Assembly (NCBI RefSeq): GCF_011682055.1
Contig: NZ_JAAQOM010000028.1
Span: forward strand, 1-58,824
DNA from: Telluria antibiotica
GTDB lineage: Bacteria > Pseudomonadota > Gammaproteobacteria > Burkholderiales > Burkholderiaceae_D
Direction: 5' to 3'
DNA length: 58,824 nt
Below are positions 41,001 to 48,703 of the stretch, one piece after another. How positions within the stretch are numbered: position 1 is the stretch's first letter; each line of letters starts with the position of its first letter. Under the pieces are notes generated by a model. It was not told where the DNA came from. It made no database searches and saw only the letters and a list, made by a program, of their open reading frames with translations. Both the position numbers and the translations under genes were made by a program.

Positions 41001-43812
41001 CGTCCAGCACGACGACGTGGAATTTCAGTGCGTCGCGGCTCAGGAGCCAGCCGTCGGGCTTGATGCCGACGACGTACGCGGACGGCCACAGCGGCACCTG
41101 CGTGGACACAGTCAGCGTCTCGCCGTTCGCGTCCTGGTACGACATCTCGGCCAGCAGGCTTTTCGGGCGCTCGATCGCCGGCAGCTTGTCGACGACGATG
41201 CGCGCGCCGCCCGCGCGGTCCAGCTGCAGCGATTGCGTGCGCGCCACCTCCTGGCCCGGCGTGCCTTCCGCTTCCTCGCCTTCGTCCGCGTCCTCCCCGC
41301 CGTCCCGGTTGACGACGCCTTCGCGCACGTCGCCTACGCGCACGTCGCCTACGCGCACGTCGCCTACGCGCACGTCGCCCGCCCCCAGCGCGAATTCGTC
41401 ATAGCCGGCGAACTGCACGCCCGCGTCCTGCACGACACTGCGCACCTTCACGGGCGCGAGGCCCGCCGGGCCGCCGGACAGGTAGCTCACCTGCGCATCG
41501 AGCGTGACGGCCTGCGGCGCCACCGCGGGCTGCTTCGGCCCGGCCAGCCGCGCCTTCATCGTCGGCACGCGGAATTGCTCGACGCGGAACTGGCCGGCGT
41601 CCTGGCCGCCGATCAGCACGTCGTACGTGCCCAGCTTCGCCTCCGCCGGGATCGCCCACTCGCCTTGCGCGCTGCCGTTCGCGTCCCAGTGCAGCGCAAA
41701 CTCGACCTTCTCGCCGCTGCCTTCGTGGACGAGGAAGCCGCGCGCGGGCAGCGCCGTCTTGTCCGTGCCGAGTTCGCGGGCGCGCCAGTCGCGCACCTCC
41801 GCCGGTGCCGGGTCCTTCGCGCGCACGAACGCGAAGCCTTGCGTCGTGCGGCGGCGCAGGTAGTGCTTCATGTGGACGGTCTCGCCGGCGCGCAGCAGGG
41901 TGCGGTCGAACACGGTGGCGACGATGCGGCTGTCCTCGTCGCGGCTCCCCGTGGGCAGGTTGAAGCGCCACGCCTCGATGCCCTGCTGCCAGTCGGACAG
42001 GGTGAACGTGAAGTCGTCGCCGCGCGCAGCCGTCACGACATAGACCTCGCCCTCCTCGCAGCGGGAATGCGGCAGCGCCTGGCGGATGCGCGCAATGCCG
42101 GCCGCATCGCTCGTGCCGCGCCACAGCAGGCGCGCCGCGCAATCGCGCACTTCCACGCGCGCGCCGGCGACGGGCTGGCCCTTGTCGAGCGACGTCACCC
42201 ACACGAGCGACGATTGCGCGCCCAGCTTGAAGTGCGCGGACAGGTTCGTGACGAGGGCGGCGCTGCGCACGTACGCCGTGCGGCCCTTCGCGTTCAGCGC
42301 GGCGCCGAGGCGCGGGCTTTCCAGTTCCACCGCGTAGAAGCCGGGTTCGCGCAGCGGGATGCCGATCACTTCGAACGCGCGCCGGCCGTGCGGCTTGGGC
42401 AACGTGAAGCGCTGCAGCGACTCCGACTTCGTGCCCTTGAAGATCGACACCTTCAGCTGGTCGCCCGCCGGCTGGCCGGGATTGAGGCCGCCGTGCGGGC
42501 CCGCCACCTTGCGCAGCCACGCAAGCAGGTCGGCCGTGCGGCTCGCGTCCAGGCGCAGTGCGGTGCCGTTCGTGTGCATGCGGCCCGCCATCTGGGCCTC
42601 CACGTTGCGCACGGTGACGGGCAGCAGGCGGTCGCCGCGCGCCTCGATAATGCCGAACGGCGCCGCGAACTTCACGAGCGGCGGCTGCTCGCCCGTGCGC
42701 ACCGCCAGCGGGAAGCGGCCCGCGTTGACGAGCGGACGGCCCGCGTCGTCGTGCAGGCCGGCCGGCACGTGCAACGTGAAGCGCGCCTGTTCCGGGAACG
42801 GGCCCGGGATGCCGACCGCGTTGACGAGGTCGGGCGCACCGTCGCCCTCTTTCTCGGCGCGTGCCGGCCAGCGCTTGCCGCCGGGGCCTTCCAGATGGAC
42901 TTGCGCCGCGTCGGCCGCGCGCACGGGCGCGCTGAACGCCACGCGCATCGGCAGGAACGGGATGCACTGGGAGCGCGCGTTGACCTTGTCGCAGGTGAAG
43001 CGCGCCGTGAAATCGGGGCGGGTCTTGTACGACAGCGTCTGGTCCTTGTCGGTCGCGACACCGTTCGGCGCGGCCACGCCGGCGCCCCACACGAGCGCCA
43101 CCTCCGCGTTCGCCGGCAACGTGCGCTGGCATTGCACGACGACGAGGCGGCGCAGGCGGCCGGCCTTCTCGTCGGCGCGCAGCCGCGCGTCCGTGTACGG
43201 CCACGCCTCCCGTTCGCCCTCGTCTGCGGCCACCGTCCGATTGACGAACCAGCGGTCGGTCGCCAGGACCTGCAGGCGCGCGTCACCGTGCAGCACGGTC
43301 ACGCCGATCTTTTCGCCGATGCCGTCGGCGCGGCACCACGCGTGTTTGCGGACGCTGTCCTCGTCGGCGCCGGCCGCCAGCGCGAGCACGAAGGCCTGCT
43401 GTTCGTCGATGTTGATCCGGCCTTCGTCCGGCAGCGACGACAGGATGGCGGGCCCGCCTGTCGTGACACCGAACGCACGCTGTCCCGCGACGGGCTGGCC
43501 GGCGAGGTCGCGCACGTCCGGCTTCAACGTGAAGCGGCACGCGGTGGCGCCCGGCAGGTCGCGCTCGAAGTCGTAGCTCCACGTCTGCGCGTCGACCCAG
43601 CGGCCGCTGCCCGGCACGGGACAGTCGACGTCGAAAGGCGCCGGCGCGCGCAAGTCGCCGAACGCGACCATCGGCTGCGAGAAGCGCGCCACCGCCTGGC
43701 GCACGCGCCGCACCTCTCCGTCGGGCGTGAATCCGGTGACGGTGGTCTGCGCCCACGCGCCCGACCAGAAGCACAACAACACGAGGCACAGCGCGCGGCG
43801 CAGGACAGCCAT
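38041..43812 (-). CDS. Bacterial alpha-2-macroglobulin (YfaS type, thioester-containing)
   Basis: A 1923-residue periplasmic protease trap. The signal peptide (VLRRALCLVLLCFWSGAWA) lacks a lipobox, unlike E. coli YfaS, so the protein may be soluble. MG domains fill the first half, with the apple/MG1 region starting VTGFTPDGEVRRVRQAVARF and MG2 near TVHMKHYLRRRTTQGFAFVR. The bait region is expected around residues 1150-1200. The thioester motif CFEQ (about residue 1472) occurs in YPYSCFEQRTSRAVALQ, within the alpha-helical thioester domain that ends near 1760. A C-terminal receptor-like domain closes with VPNAGVVVQ. GGAG lies 5 bp upstream of the start. Near residue 817 sits a 15-bp tandem repeat. 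First gene of an operon with pbpC. Confidence 0.95.
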   Translation of the reverse strand: MAVLRRALCLVLLCFWSGAWAQTTVTGFTPDGEVRRVRQAVARFSQPMVAFGDLRAPAPFDVDCPVPGSGRWVDAQTWSYDFERDLPGATACRFTLKPDVRDLAGQPVAGQRAFGVTTGGPAILSSLPDEGRINIDEQQAFVLALAAGADEDSVRKHAWCRADGIGEKIGVTVLHGDARLQVLATDRWFVNRTVAADEGEREAWPYTDARLRADEKAGRLRRLVVVQCQRTLPANAEVALVWGAGVAAPNGVATDKDQTLSYKTRPDFTARFTCDKVNARSQCIPFLPMRVAFSAPVRAADAAQVHLEGPGGKRWPARAEKEGDGAPDLVNAVGIPGPFPEQARFTLHVPAGLHDDAGRPLVNAGRFPLAVRTGEQPPLVKFAAPFGIIEARGDRLLPVTVRNVEAQMAGRMHTNGTALRLDASRTADLLAWLRKVAGPHGGLNPGQPAGDQLKVSIFKGTKSESLQRFTLPKPHGRRAFEVIGIPLREPGFYAVELESPRLGAALNAKGRTAYVRSAALVTNLSAHFKLGAQSSLVWVTSLDKGQPVAGARVEVRDCAARLLWRGTSDAAGIARIRQALPHSRCEEGEVYVVTAARGDDFTFTLSDWQQGIEAWRFNLPTGSRDEDSRIVATVFDRTLLRAGETVHMKHYLRRRTTQGFAFVRAKDPAPAEVRDWRARELGTDKTALPARGFLVHEGSGEKVEFALHWDANGSAQGEWAIPAEAKLGTYDVLIGGQDAGQFRVEQFRVPTMKARLAGPKQPAVAPQAVTLDAQVSYLSGGPAGLAPVKVRSVVQDAGVQFAGYDEFALGAGDVRVGDVRVGDVRVGDVREGVVNRDGGEDADEGEEAEGTPGQEVARTQSLQLDRAGGARIVVDKLPAIERPKSLLAEMSYQDANGETLTVSTQVPLWPSAYVVGIKPDGWLLSRDALKFHVVVLDVTGKPVANVPVTVDILKRMTYSHRRRLVGGFYAYENSSEIKRVGDACSGTTDERGLLLCDTKAPVDGDLILRARATDPQQRVAATNREVYVAGDEEQWFATADHDRIDLLPAQKRYEPGDEARFQVRSPFRRATVLVTVEREGILDTYVRHLSGRDQTIAIPIKASYAPNVFVSALVVRGRVAGVQPTALVDLGKPAYKLGIAPIRVGWRGHELKVDVAADKPVYKVREQARVAIRVRGPDGARPAAGTEVAVAAVDAGLLELMPNTSWNLLETMMRERSLQVETSTAQMQVVGKRHFGRKAFPHGGGGGRSAGRELFETLLLWKGKVVLDANGEAHVDVPLNDSLTSFRIVAVANGGAGLFGTGATDIRTTQDLMVVAGLPPQVREGDRLRAGFTVRNASDHRLAVRLDAAVAADAGKAQALPHQDVALEPGEAREIGWDYTVPVGVSKLQWDVAAAGDGAGDRMRVTQQVSAAIPVRTLQATLVQVDGTQTMPIERPKDALPGRGGIRTTLQARLGGDLPGVHDYMAAYPYSCFEQRTSRAVALQDRAMWDTVVATLPAHLDGDGLVKYFAPMDEGSDVLTAYVLSVTNEAGYAIPDELRGRMEAGLAAFVEGKIVRGNPRAAGELAVRKLAALEALSLDTTVQPGMLDSIDVRPNLWPTSAVIDWYLILKRTQGLPRRAERLAEATQVLRARLNLQGTTMGFSTERADGWWWLMTSADVNANRLLLATLGDPAWKIDAGRLARGALGRQHRGHWDTTTANAWGVVALKRFSETYEREPVTGSANLAMTGADGKPVSWTGPVPATVLQGWPQGRGTLTLRQLGGGKPWATVQSLAAIPLAAPLSSGYRIARTVTPVEQKTKGAWSRGDVYRVHLDIDAQSDMTWVVVDDPIPAGAGVLGSGLGRDARIATSGERRTGWTWPAFEERTHAGYRAYYEWVPKGRFTVEYTVRLNNEGRFSLPPTRVEAMYAPEMFGEVPNAGVVVQ
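41323..41379 (+). repeat. 15-bp tandem repeat inside the alpha-2-macroglobulin gene
   Basis: Unit GCGCACGTCGCCTAC repeated three times exactly and a fourth time partly. On the coding strand it gives the pentapeptide repeat VGDVR in the linker between two MG-type domains. Confidence 0.9.
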
Positions 43813-43870
43813 GGTATCTCCGGCAAGGGGCGTCAGGACGACGGATGAGTGTTGCAAACTCGGATTGCAG

Positions 43871-43900
43871 TGTCAACAACATTAAACTTTTGCAACAGGT
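43871..43900 (-). promoter_or_regulatory. Possible -35 of the alpha-2-macroglobulin operon
   Basis: Minus-strand TTGACA (43871-43876) about 60 bp upstream of the start; the -10 at the matching distance (AACACT) is poor. The 43813-44005 interval separates divergent genes. Its right half has AT-rich boxes (GATATAAAATG, GCATATAAGG) that could serve the symporter gene. Nothing else is visible there. Confidence 0.3.
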
Positions 43901-44005
43901 GGCCGCCGGATGACCGTCATGCAACCCGGCATGATTGGATATAAAATGCGGTTCCTATATTTCCTGTGCGCATATAAGGCGTGCGGGTCACGTAACGAGG
44001 ACACC

Positions 44006-45406
44006 ATGAGTTTCCCCCTGATCCTGAACCTGGCGATCGCCATCGCCGGCTGCGGCCTGCTGTACACGATGCAGCAACGGCACCTGTCCTTCACGAAGCG
44101 CGTGTTCACGGGCCTTGGCCTCGGCATCGTGCTCGGCGCCGCCTTGCAGGCGTTCTACGGCACGGGCGCGCCCGTCATCGCGCAGACGAATGCCTACCTC
44201 GACATCGTCGGCACGGGCTATGTAAAACTGCTGCAGATGATCATCATGCCGCTGATCATGGTCTCCATCATCCAGGCGATCCTGAAGCTGCGCGACGCCT
44301 CGTCCCTGGGCAAGATCAGCCTGCTGACGATCGGCACCCTGATGGTCACGACCGCGATCGCGGCCACGATCGGCATCCTGATGGCCAAGCTGTACGGCCT
44401 GTCCGCCGTCGGCCTGACGTCGAGCGCGGCCGAAGTCGCGCGCGGCCACTACCTCGAAGGGAAGCTGGCGACGGCGCAGGACGTGTCGCTGCCGACGCTG
44501 ATCCTGTCGTTCATCCCGGAGAATCCGTTCCTCGACATGACAGGTTCGCGCAAGACGTCGACGATCGCCGTCGTGCTGTTCTCGATTTTCATCGGCGTCT
44601 CCGCCACGGGCATCGCCGCGAAGAAGCCGGACGTGTTCGAAAAATTCAGCGAATTCGTCCACGTTGCCCACGTGATCGTGATGCGCATGGTGACGCTCGT
44701 GCTGCGCCTGACGCCGTTCGGCGTGTTCGCCCTCATCACGCAGGTGCTGGCGAGTTCCAGCCTGCAGGACATCGTGAACCTGATCGGCTTCGTGTTGGCC
44801 TCGTACAGCGCGCTGGTCCTGATGTTCGGCGTGCACCTGCTGATCATCGCGGCCGTCGGCCTGAACCCGGGCCGCTACGTCAAGAAAATCTTCCCCGTGC
44901 TGGCGTTCGCGTTCACGTCGCGCACGTCGGCCGGTTCCATCCCGATGAGCGTGCAGACGCAGACGGCGCGCCTCGGCACGCCGGAGGGCATCGCCAACTT
45001 CGCCGCTTCGTTCGGCTCGATGATGGGCCAGAACGGCTGCGCCGGCATCTATCCCGCGATGCTCGCCGTGATGATCGCGCCGACCGTCGGCATCGATCCG
45101 TTCACGAGCGGCTTCCTGCTGCCCCTGGTGGGCATCGTGACGATCGGCTCCGTCGGCGTGGCGGGTGTCGGCGGCGGCGCCACGTTCGCCGCCCTGATCG
45201 TCCTGTCGGCGCTGAACCTGCCGGTCGCGCTGGCGGGCCTCTTGATTTCCATCGAACCGCTGATCGACATGGGCCGCACGGCGCTGAACGTCAGCGGCTC
45301 CATCACGGCCGGCACGTTCGCCAGCCGCGTGCTGGGCCAGACCGACATGCGCGTGTTCGACAGCGATGCGGACGCCAACCTCGACGGCGAGGAACAGGTG
45401 GCGTGA
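44006..45406 (+). CDS. Dicarboxylate/amino acid:cation symporter family (TcyP-like L-cystine transporter)
   Basis: A 466-residue inner-membrane symporter of the DAACS (GltPh) fold with about eight membrane helices and two hairpins. It opens MSFPLILNLAIAIAGCGLLY and shows YVKLLQMIIMPLIMVSIIQA, KISLLTIGTLMVTTAIAAT, the hairpin SRTSAGSIPMSVQTQTARLG, and NGCAGIYPAMLAVMIAP. The N-terminal third resembles E. coli YdjN (TcyP), a cystine importer, more than GltP. The substrate assignment is by resemblance only. GAGG lies 5 bp upstream of the ATG. No cysteine-metabolism gene is adjacent. Confidence 0.88.
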   Translation: MSFPLILNLAIAIAGCGLLYTMQQRHLSFTKRVFTGLGLGIVLGAALQAFYGTGAPVIAQTNAYLDIVGTGYVKLLQMIIMPLIMVSIIQAILKLRDASSLGKISLLTIGTLMVTTAIAATIGILMAKLYGLSAVGLTSSAAEVARGHYLEGKLATAQDVSLPTLILSFIPENPFLDMTGSRKTSTIAVVLFSIFIGVSATGIAAKKPDVFEKFSEFVHVAHVIVMRMVTLVLRLTPFGVFALITQVLASSSLQDIVNLIGFVLASYSALVLMFGVHLLIIAAVGLNPGRYVKKIFPVLAFAFTSRTSAGSIPMSVQTQTARLGTPEGIANFAASFGSMMGQNGCAGIYPAMLAVMIAPTVGIDPFTSGFLLPLVGIVTIGSVGVAGVGGGATFAALIVLSALNLPVALAGLLISIEPLIDMGRTALNVSGSITAGTFASRVLGQTDMRVFDSDADANLDGEEQVA

Positions 45407-45556
45407 CGCCCCGAATTGTCGCGTAAGACGGCGGCAGGCGCCCGCGTAAGACCGTGCCTACACCGTGTTTTAACATCCGTTTTCGTCCGGAATCGTGCGC
45501 GGAAATCCCGCCGAATCCGTCTATGATCTCGTCATGTCAAAATCACAAACGGTCGG

Positions 45557-46324
45557 ATGATGGATCAGAAGTGGCCTCAAGAGATCTGGCTCGTCAGGCA
45601 TGGACAAAGCGCGGGCAACGTCGCCCGTGATGCCGCCGAGGCAGCCGCCGGCCTCAGCATCGACATTGCCGAACGCGACGTCGACGTCCCCTTGTCCGAA
45701 CTGGGCCGGCGCCAGTCGCAGGCGCTGTCCGACTGGTTCGCCGCCTTGCCGTCCGACGGCCAGCCGAACGTCGTGCTGCATTCGCCGTATTTGCGCGCCG
45801 CGCAGACGGCCGGCATCCTGATGCAGCGCCTGAACCGCGACGAGCTGCTGGCCGTGCATGCCGACGAACGCCTGCGCGAAAAGGAGTTCGGCATCCTCGA
45901 CCGCCTGACCGTGCGCGGCATCGCCGAGAAATATCCCGAGCTGCATGAACAACGCCACCACGTCGGCAAGTTCTACTTCCGTCCGCCCGGCGGCGAGAGC
46001 TGGTGCGACGTCATCCTGCGCCTGCGCAGCGTCCTCGACACGCTCACGCGCGAGTACCCGCGCGAACGCGTGCTGATCGTCGCGCACCAGGTCATCGTCA
46101 ACTGCTTCCGCTACCTGGTGGAACGGATGGACGAGGCGACGATCCTCGAGCAGGACCGCGCCGGCGACGTGCCGAACTGCTCCGTCACGTCGTATGCATT
46201 CGACCCCACGCTGGGCAAGCGCGGCAAGCTGGCCGTAAAGTTGATCAATTTCGTCGCGCCGCTGGAAGACAGCGGCACGCCCGTCACGGTCGCCAAAGAC
46301 CAGCCCACCGCCGCCAAGGCCTGA
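45557..46324 (+). CDS. Histidine phosphatase family protein (phosphoglycerate-mutase-like)
   Basis: 255 residues with the phosphohistidine motif WLVRHGQSAGN (His15), the second Arg in LHSPYLRAAQTAGIL, Glu in DERLREKEFGILD and the second His in VLIVAHQVIVNCF. No signal peptide. Substrate unknown; it could be a sugar-phosphate phosphatase. The next gene begins 8 bp after its stop, so it is probably co-transcribed with the NAD(P)HX repair enzyme, which hints at metabolite repair or recycling. Confidence 0.85.
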   Translation: MMDQKWPQEIWLVRHGQSAGNVARDAAEAAAGLSIDIAERDVDVPLSELGRRQSQALSDWFAALPSDGQPNVVLHSPYLRAAQTAGILMQRLNRDELLAVHADERLREKEFGILDRLTVRGIAEKYPELHEQRHHVGKFYFRPPGGESWCDVILRLRSVLDTLTREYPRERVLIVAHQVIVNCFRYLVERMDEATILEQDRAGDVPNCSVTSYAFDPTLGKRGKLAVKLINFVAPLEDSGTPVTVAKDQPTAAKA

Positions 46325-46332
46325 GGTCCTCC

Positions 46333-47310
46333 ATGCCGCAGCACTCCCCTGCCCGCCCGCGCGACGTCGACACGAGCCTGCTGCGCGCATGGCCGCTGCC
46401 CGTGCCGTCGAACGACGCCGACAAGGAGGGCCGCGGCCACGTGCTCGTGCTGGGCGGCTCGCGCGAAATGCCGGGCGCCGTGATCCTCGCCGCCACCGCG
46501 GCCCTGCGCGCGGGCGCGGGCAAGCTGACGATCGCGACGGGCCGCAGCGTGGCGCAACTGGTCGCGCTGGCGATCCCCGAATCGCGCGTGCTGGGTCTCG
46601 CGGAAAACGACGCGGGCGGCTTCACTGTCGAGGCCGTGGCCGCACTCGATCCTCTGGCCGACAAGATCAGCGCCATCCTGATCGGCCCCGGCATGCAGGA
46701 CGAGGCCGCGACGGCCCGTCTCGTGCACGCGCTGCTGCCCCGCCTGGACGGCACCGAGACGAAGGTCTTGCTCGACGCGGAGGCGATGGGCGCCGTGCTG
46801 CATCCGCCCGCCGGCGCTCCCCCGTTCCGCTTCGCCGTGCCCGTGCTGCTGACGCCCCATGCGGGCGAGATGGCGCACCTGACGGGCATCGACAAAGACG
46901 ACGTCTGCGCGGCGCCCGACCGCCATGCGCAGGACGCGGCGCAGCGCTGGAACGCCGTCGTCGCGCTGAAGGGCGCGCGCACCGTGATCGCGGCACCGGA
47001 CGGCGACGCGTGGCAGCACGAAGGCGGCAACGTCGGGCTCGCCACGTCCGGTTCCGGCGACGTGCTGGCGGGCGTCATCGCGGGGCTCGCGGCGCGCGGC
47101 GCGGAGCTCGCGCAGGCGGCCGCCTGGGGCGTCGCGCTGCACGCGCGCGCGGGCGAACGGCTGGCCGAACGCTTCGGCACACTGGGTTACCTGGCGCGGG
47201 AATTGTGCGACGACATTCCCTCGCTGCTCGAACAGGCCGCCGGCGCGGACGCCGGCGCGCCGCCACGACCATCCGGCCAAGTCGCCGGGGGGCCGAGGGC
47301 CGGACGATGA
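46333..47310 (+). CDS. nnrD: ADP-dependent NAD(P)H-hydrate dehydratase
   Basis: Repairs damaged (hydrated) NADH and NADPH. 325 residues corresponding to the C-terminal (YjeF C) domain only, with a ribokinase-like fold: GRGHVLVLGGSREMPGAVIL, GKLTIATGRSVA, LLTPHAGEMAHLTG, and the catalytic and nucleotide motif LATSGSGDVLAGVIAGLAA. The epimerase (YjeF N) partner is not fused and not nearby. GAGG lies upstream of the start. The last 20 residues are Pro/Gly-rich and probably disordered. Confidence 0.92.
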   Translation: MPQHSPARPRDVDTSLLRAWPLPVPSNDADKEGRGHVLVLGGSREMPGAVILAATAALRAGAGKLTIATGRSVAQLVALAIPESRVLGLAENDAGGFTVEAVAALDPLADKISAILIGPGMQDEAATARLVHALLPRLDGTETKVLLDAEAMGAVLHPPAGAPPFRFAVPVLLTPHAGEMAHLTGIDKDDVCAAPDRHAQDAAQRWNAVVALKGARTVIAAPDGDAWQHEGGNVGLATSGSGDVLAGVIAGLAARGAELAQAAAWGVALHARAGERLAERFGTLGYLARELCDDIPSLLEQAAGADAGAPPRPSGQVAGGPRAGR

Positions 47311-47541
47311 TGGTCCGGTCCTTATCAAGAGAAGGGGCGCAATCCGACGAACCGGCCGGCTCGATGCCAGTCTAATCGTCACTGTCGGATTCGTACTCCA
47401 CCGGGGCCGCGTATTGCGTCGGTTCCCCGATGGTTCACGCTTGGGCCTGCAGGTCCATCGGGAACCCTAAGCCGTCGCCGACCTCCGGCGCGTTATCCGG
47501 AGACGGCGGCACACCATAGACGTGAACGAGGAGTGATTCAA

Positions 47542-47913
47542 ATGAAAGCTCTGAACAACGCATCGAAAGTCCTGTTGGCTGCGGCCTTGCTGGCAAGCCT
47601 GGCCGCCTGCAAGAAAACGGAGCCCACCAGCACGACGGGTACGGGTGAAACGTCGGCCACCGCGCCGACCAGCAGCTCGGGCACGAGCGGCACCAGCGGC
47701 ACCACCGCCACCGGCACGACGGGCGCCACCGGTACGACGGGCGACACCACGGGCACCGGCGCAACCGGCACCACCGGCACCACGGGCACCATGAACGGCA
47801 GCACGGGCGCGACCGGTACGACCGGTGACACCGGCACGGGCGCAACGGGCACCGGCACGACCGGCACGGGCACCACCGGTACCGGCACGTCGGGCAGCAC
47901 AACGGGCCACTGA
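47542..47913 (+). CDS. Lipoprotein with Thr/Gly-rich repeats, 123 aa
   Basis: Signal peptide with the lipobox LAAC (LLAAALLASLAACKKTEPT) followed by about 100 residues built almost only of Gly, Thr, Ser and Ala, with TGTTGATGTTGD-type repeats and a few Asp. No globular domain is expected; it is probably a flexible, surface or periplasmic tether. GAGGAG lies 8 bp upstream of the ATG. The upstream 47311-47541 stretch has no gene, only an imperfect inverted repeat around CTCCGG/CCGGAG (47483-47502). Confidence 0.7.
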   Translation: MKALNNASKVLLAAALLASLAACKKTEPTSTTGTGETSATAPTSSSGTSGTSGTTATGTTGATGTTGDTTGTGATGTTGTTGTMNGSTGATGTTGDTGTGATGTGTTGTGTTGTGTSGSTTGH

Positions 47914-47929
47914 TCGTCGTGGCGCATCG

Positions 47930-47955
47930 GCAAAGGGTCGCAGGCGGCCCTTTGC
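47930..47955 (+). terminator. Hairpin after the Thr/Gly lipoprotein gene
   Basis: GCAAAGGG and CCCTTTGC form a perfect 8-bp stem with a 10-base loop, 17 bp after the stop codon, without a T run. A second stem-loop, ATGCACTGCG/CGTAGTGCAT, lies at 48023-48057. The rest of 47956-48144 has no gene. Confidence 0.45.
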
Positions 47956-48144
47956 GCCGGCGCGGCCAGCCACCGCGCTGGCATCACTGCGCCGCACGAA
48001 CGTGATTGGTCATCGTTCCGGGATGCACTGCGCGCGGCGTACGCGGCCGTAGTGCATGCCGCCTCGGCGGTTCCCGTAGATGACTCGATCAGGACAGCGT
48101 GTTACGACAGGTGCCTGTCGACCGGAAGCTGATCTGCCAAGGCA

Positions 48145-48663
48145 TCAATCGGCCAGCCAAAGCACCATGTGCTCCTCGTCGAAATACCTGGCGCCGATGC
48201 GCATCGCTCTTGGTTCCAGACCGAACGGCTTGAATCCAAGCGAGCGATAAAGCCGTCGTGCTCGATCGTTTTCCGCATTAACGCACAGCTGGATTTGAAG
48301 CACACCTTCATCACGCGCGAAGGACAGGACGCTCGAGAATAACTTCCGTGCGAGTCCTTCCCGGCGTCGATCCGGGCTGATGAACACGCCCCACAGAACT
48401 GCTTTGTGCTTGACTTGCTCCAGCGGTTCACGACGGAGCCCGGCGACACCGACCAGCTCGGCGTCGATGAAAGCGCCGAATACCACTTGTGTGTCTGTCT
48501 TTCGGATGCGCGCCTCGGTTTCTTCGACTGTCCGCTTGGCTTCCTCTTCGTAGGTAGGCCATACGGCAGATGGGGAATCGGAGATCGCCTGGAGACGAAT
48601 TTGCCGGAATGCGGCTGCGTCATGTGCGGTCAACGGTCGTATTTCCAGAACTGCTTTTTCCAT
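48145..48663 (-). CDS. GNAT-family N-acetyltransferase
   Basis: 172 residues with the GNAT fold. LEIRPLTAHDAAAFRQIRLQ is the first strand-helix. The acetyl-CoA motif A is LWGVFISPDRRREGLARKLF, and motif B is LQIQLCVNAENDRARRLYRS, followed by LGFKPFG. The acceptor substrate cannot be inferred. The gene starts with an ATG at 48663. It stands between the lipoprotein region and the racemase-like gene on the same strand (40 bp gap) and may share a transcript with the latter. Confidence 0.9.
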   Translation of the reverse strand: MEKAVLEIRPLTAHDAAAFRQIRLQAISDSPSAVWPTYEEEAKRTVEETEARIRKTDTQVVFGAFIDAELVGVAGLRREPLEQVKHKAVLWGVFISPDRRREGLARKLFSSVLSFARDEGVLQIQLCVNAENDRARRLYRSLGFKPFGLEPRAMRIGARYFDEEHMVLWLAD

Positions 48664-48703
48664 ACGTCTGATTTCAAGTAAGGGATTTGACTGTCGCGTG
48701 CTC

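Noticed and set aside
37573..43848. A roughly 2,090-codon open frame on the plus strand, and similar long frames antisense to the RND, ubiD, M16 and S9 genes
   Set aside because: They mirror real genes with strong motifs on the other strand, are Arg/His/Val-rich, show no domains, and arise because high-GC codons seldom give stops in the complementary phase.
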